This document shows, piece by piece, positions 61,749 through 64,000 of a stretch of 64,000 nucleotides of DNA. Position 1 is the stretch's first letter. The number at the start of each line of letters is the position of its first letter. Below the pieces are notes generated by a model. That model did not search any database. It saw only the letters and a list, made by a program, of their open reading frames with translations, and was not told where the DNA came from. Origin of the DNA: Bifidobacterium samirii (GTDB lineage Bacteria; Actinomycetota; Actinomycetes; Actinomycetales; Bifidobacteriaceae); the NCBI RefSeq assembly GCF_003952945.1, contig NZ_QXGK01000003.1, forward strand, positions 1 to 64,000, given 5' to 3'. A program made the translations under genes and the position numbers.

Positions 61749-62429
61749 ATGACTGAGAGGAACACCCGCGGCAGGACGGGCGCGCGACGCACGTCCTCGT
61801 CCACGTCGGCGCGCGCGCGCAGCGCGGCGGAACGACGACGGCAGGCGACGTACCGGCGCCGCCGCATCGTCGTAGGCGCCGTCGCCGTCATCCTGCTGGC
61901 GCTCGCCGTCTTCTGCGGGTACGCGCTCGTGCGGCTGGCCGGATCGGCCGGCGCGGCCGTCGGATGGGGCGCCGGACGCACGCTGGAACGCGAGGCCGTG
62001 CCGGACGCGCCCAAGGTGAGCGCGGTGCGCTCGTGCACGGCCTCGGACGTCGACGTGACGCTCGCCGCATCGACGGCGACCGTGGGCGTCGGCGGATCGG
62101 TCGACTTCTCGATCACGCTGCGCTACACCGGCAGCGCCAAGCAGGGCTGCCTGATCGACGCGTCCGACGACGCGGCCGTGCTGACCGTCTCGTCGGGCGA
62201 CCAGACGATCTGGCGCTCCGACGTCTGCCCGGCCGACCCGTACTGGCTGCTGCTGGCGACCGGCGACGAGGACACGCACACTGTCACCTGGAACACGGTC
62301 GCCTCGTCCGACTCGTGCGTCGCCGACGCCGACCTGCCCAAGGTGAACGCCGGCACGTACGTGGCCGCATTGGAGTTCCCCGACCTGCCCAAGCTCGACG
62401 GGGGGAGCGTGGCCGTCGCCGTGCAGTAG
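61749..62429 (+). CDS. Membrane-anchored hypothetical protein
   Basis: 226 residues. An Arg/Ser-rich cytoplasmic tail (1-38) precedes one membrane segment (about 40-62, RIVVGAVAVILLALAVFCGY). The extracellular domain contains several cysteines (for example SCTASDVDV, GCLID, DVCPADPYWL, SSDSCV) that could form disulfides; it looks like an immunoglobulin-type beta-sandwich common in actinobacteria. The function is unknown. GGGAGG lies before ATG 61749; TAGACT is at 61735-61740. Confidence 0.78.
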   Translation: MTERNTRGRTGARRTSSSTSARARSAAERRRQATYRRRRIVVGAVAVILLALAVFCGYALVRLAGSAGAAVGWGAGRTLEREAVPDAPKVSAVRSCTASDVDVTLAASTATVGVGGSVDFSITLRYTGSAKQGCLIDASDDAAVLTVSSGDQTIWRSDVCPADPYWLLLATGDEDTHTVTWNTVASSDSCVADADLPKVNAGTYVAALEFPDLPKLDGGSVAVAVQ

Positions 62430-62732
62430 GCGGCGGCGCGGCGTCTCCGGGCGCGCCGCCGGATGCGTCGTCGACGATGACGACGCGGCGCGGCAGTCCG
62501 CGACCGTGCGGCGACCGCCCGCGACCGGCGGAACGACGCGGTTCCGGCGTGTCGGCGATGTTGCGACACGCGAGGACGCGTGCTAAAATATGTTGGTTGC
62601 GTATATGCATGTCATATTGCGGGCATGCTGACAAAGACGAAGCGCCCGCATATCTGGCATATGGCGGCCGAGCGGCGCTTGTCGGGGAACAGAACCGTAC
62701 CGAACGAACAAGCGAGCGATAAGGAACGTCCA
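62430..62732 (+). promoter_or_regulatory. rpoB promoter and leader
   Basis: 303 bases without a gene. A near-consensus promoter is visible: TTGCGA (62561-62566), 17 bases, TAAAAT (62584-62589). The leader of about 135 bases ends with AAGGA (62721-62725), seven bases before the TTG start. The gap just before the promoter is GC-rich with no visible feature. Confidence 0.7.
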
Positions 62733-64000
62733 TTGGCTACTGAAGCTATGACGAACACCACCACTGTGATCGCACGCGCCGACCAGCACGACATTGATCT
62801 GCACAAGGCGTCGGACCGTGTGAACTTCGGCTCCATCCGCGAGCCCCTCGATGTGCCCTACCTGCTGGGCGTGCAGACCGACAGCTTCGACTGGCTGATC
62901 GGCGCCGACCGCTGGAAGAAGCGCGTCGCCGAGGACGAGGCCAACGGCACCGTGACCGTGCCGCACATGTCCGGCCTCGACGAGGTCTTCAGCGAGATCT
63001 CCCCGATCGAGAACTTCGCCCAGACCATGTCCCTGACCTTCTCCGACCCGTACTTCGAGGAGCCGCGCCACACGGTCCAGGAGTGCAAGGAGAAGGACTA
63101 CACCTACTCCGCCCCGCTGTACGTGAACGCCGAGTTCGAGAACGGCGACACCGGCGAGATCAAGTCCCAGACCGTGTTCATGGGCGACTTCCCGCTGCAG
63201 ACCCCGCACGGCACCTTCATCATCGGCGGCACCGAGCGAGTCATCGTCTCCCAGCTGGTGCGCTCCCCGGGCGTCTACTTCGACCGCTCCACCGACCGCA
63301 CCTCCGGCAAGGACGTCTTCGGCGCGAAGATCATCCCGTCGCGCGGCGCCTGGCTCGAGTTCGAGATCGACAAGCGCGACGTGCTCGGCGTGCGCGTCGA
63401 CCGCAAGCGCAAGCAGTCCGCCATCGTCTTCCTCATGGCCATCGGCATGACCAAGCCGGAGATCCGCGAGGCGTTCCAGGGCTACCCGCTGGTGCTCGAC
63501 GCCCTCGACAAGGAGACCATCGACACCCAGGACGAGGCCCTGACCGACCTGTACCGCAAGATCCGCCCGTCGGACACCGCGACCCCGGAGGCCGGCCGCA
63601 ACCTGCTCGACTCCTTCTACTTCAACACCAAGCGCTACGACCTGGCGCGCGTCGGCCGCTACAAGATCGACCGCAAGCTCGGTCTGGAGCACGACATCAA
63701 CGACCGCTCCCTCAAGCGCGAGGACATCATCGCCACCATCAAGTACCTGGTGACGCTGCACGCCGGCGACGAGACCTTCCCGGGCAAGCGCAAGGGCGAG
63801 GACATCGACCTGCGCGTCGAGACCGACGACATCGACCACTTCGGCAACCGCCGCATCCGCCAGGTCGGCGAGCTGATCCAGAACCAGCTGCGCACCGGCC
63901 TGAGCCGCATGGAGCGCGTCGTGCGCGAGCGCATGACCACCCAGGACGCCGAGGCCATCACCCCGCAGTCCCTGATCAACATCCGCCCGGTGAACGCCAC
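62733..64000 (+). CDS. rpoB: RNA polymerase beta subunit, N-terminal part (cut by window end)
   Basis: About 422 residues of RpoB are present, and the frame runs off the right edge. [19 protein letters not shown] leads into [20 protein letters not shown], followed by [20 protein letters not shown] and [13 protein letters not shown], the start of the beta subunit's conserved lobes. The start is TTG 62733, placed by AAGGA seven bases upstream; ATG 62748 is in frame. The rifampicin-binding region is just beyond or at the edge and cannot be read. Confidence 0.95.
   Translation, partial: MATEAMTNTTTVIARADQHDIDLHKASDRVNFGSIREPLDVPYLLGVQTDSFDWLIGADRWKKRVAEDEANGTVTVPHMSGLDEVFSEISPIENFAQTMSLTFSDPYFEEPRHTVQECKEKDYTYSAPLYVNAEFENGDTGEIKSQTVFMGDFPLQTPHGTFIIGGTERVIVSQLVRSPGVYFDRSTDRTSGKDVFGAKIIPSRGAWLEFEIDKRDVLGVRVDRKRKQSAIVFLMAIGMTKPEIREAFQGYPLVLDALDKETIDTQDEALTDLYRKIRPSDTATPEAGRNLLDSFYFNTKRYDLARVGRYKIDRKLGLEHDINDRSLKREDIIATIKYLVTLHAGDETFPGKRKGEDIDLRVETDDIDHFGNRRIRQVGELIQNQLRTGLSRMERVVRERMTTQDAEAITPQSLINIRPVNA

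Overview
The window comes from a high-GC Gram-positive actinobacterium, almost certainly a Bifidobacterium. The basis is the strong G/C third-position bias outside one island, the DeoR-galT-galK block, sortase-type surface proteins, the ACT-domain/UPF0210 pair, and a TTG-started rpoB at the right edge. I do not assign a species. I see no rRNA, tRNA, intact insertion sequence or CRISPR array.

Left part (1-32 kb) is an accessory, cell-surface and polysaccharide region. It starts with dTDP-rhamnose synthesis: rfbB, an rfbC-rfbD fusion and rfbA. An AT-rich island (about 4.0-9.3 kb) interrupts it. The island carries a small membrane protein, a 9-G tract, an IS3-type transposase remnant, a small decayed gene with two lesions, a Shedu-type nuclease, and a DUF262 + HEPN two-gene defence module. 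Polysaccharide assembly genes follow: a GT39-like membrane enzyme, a Wzy-like polymerase, a DUF4012 protein, a Wzz/BY-kinase fusion, a second paralogous Wzy-like polymerase, and a low-molecular-weight tyrosine phosphatase. Between these sit a 5'-nucleotidase, a DprA/phosphoribosyltransferase pair, a lone conserved 144-aa protein behind repeated GACAAT boxes, an NTP_transf_5 protein, and a three-gene unit: a 1763-aa secreted M64-type metallopeptidase, a single-span membrane protein, and a 48-aa peptide with a TSGG motif. That last unit is the best candidate here for something undescribed.

Right part (30.6-64 kb) is mostly ordinary bifidobacterial core genome. It holds a small surface protein, an XRE/membrane pair, a G5/lysozyme-like muralytic protein, thioredoxin, two NUDIX proteins, an orphan glycine-cleavage H protein, a DUF2183 phosphatase, oligopeptidase B, leuB, a lipoate ligase with its accessory domain at the wrong end, a Crp-family regulator, a class A penicillin-binding protein, pyrD, and the Leloir genes galT-galK behind a DeoR regulator. 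Then come a DUF2798 membrane protein, a coiled-coil wall protein, a DHA2 efflux pump behind an attenuator-like RNA, ACT/UPF0210, trmL, a serine hydrolase, mutY, a membrane protein and rpoB.

A recurrent feature is that at least nine genes have a -10-like hexamer ending exactly 6-7 nt before the start codon and no Shine-Dalgarno sequence, which predicts leaderless mRNAs. Most other gene ends carry long, perfect GC-rich hairpins.
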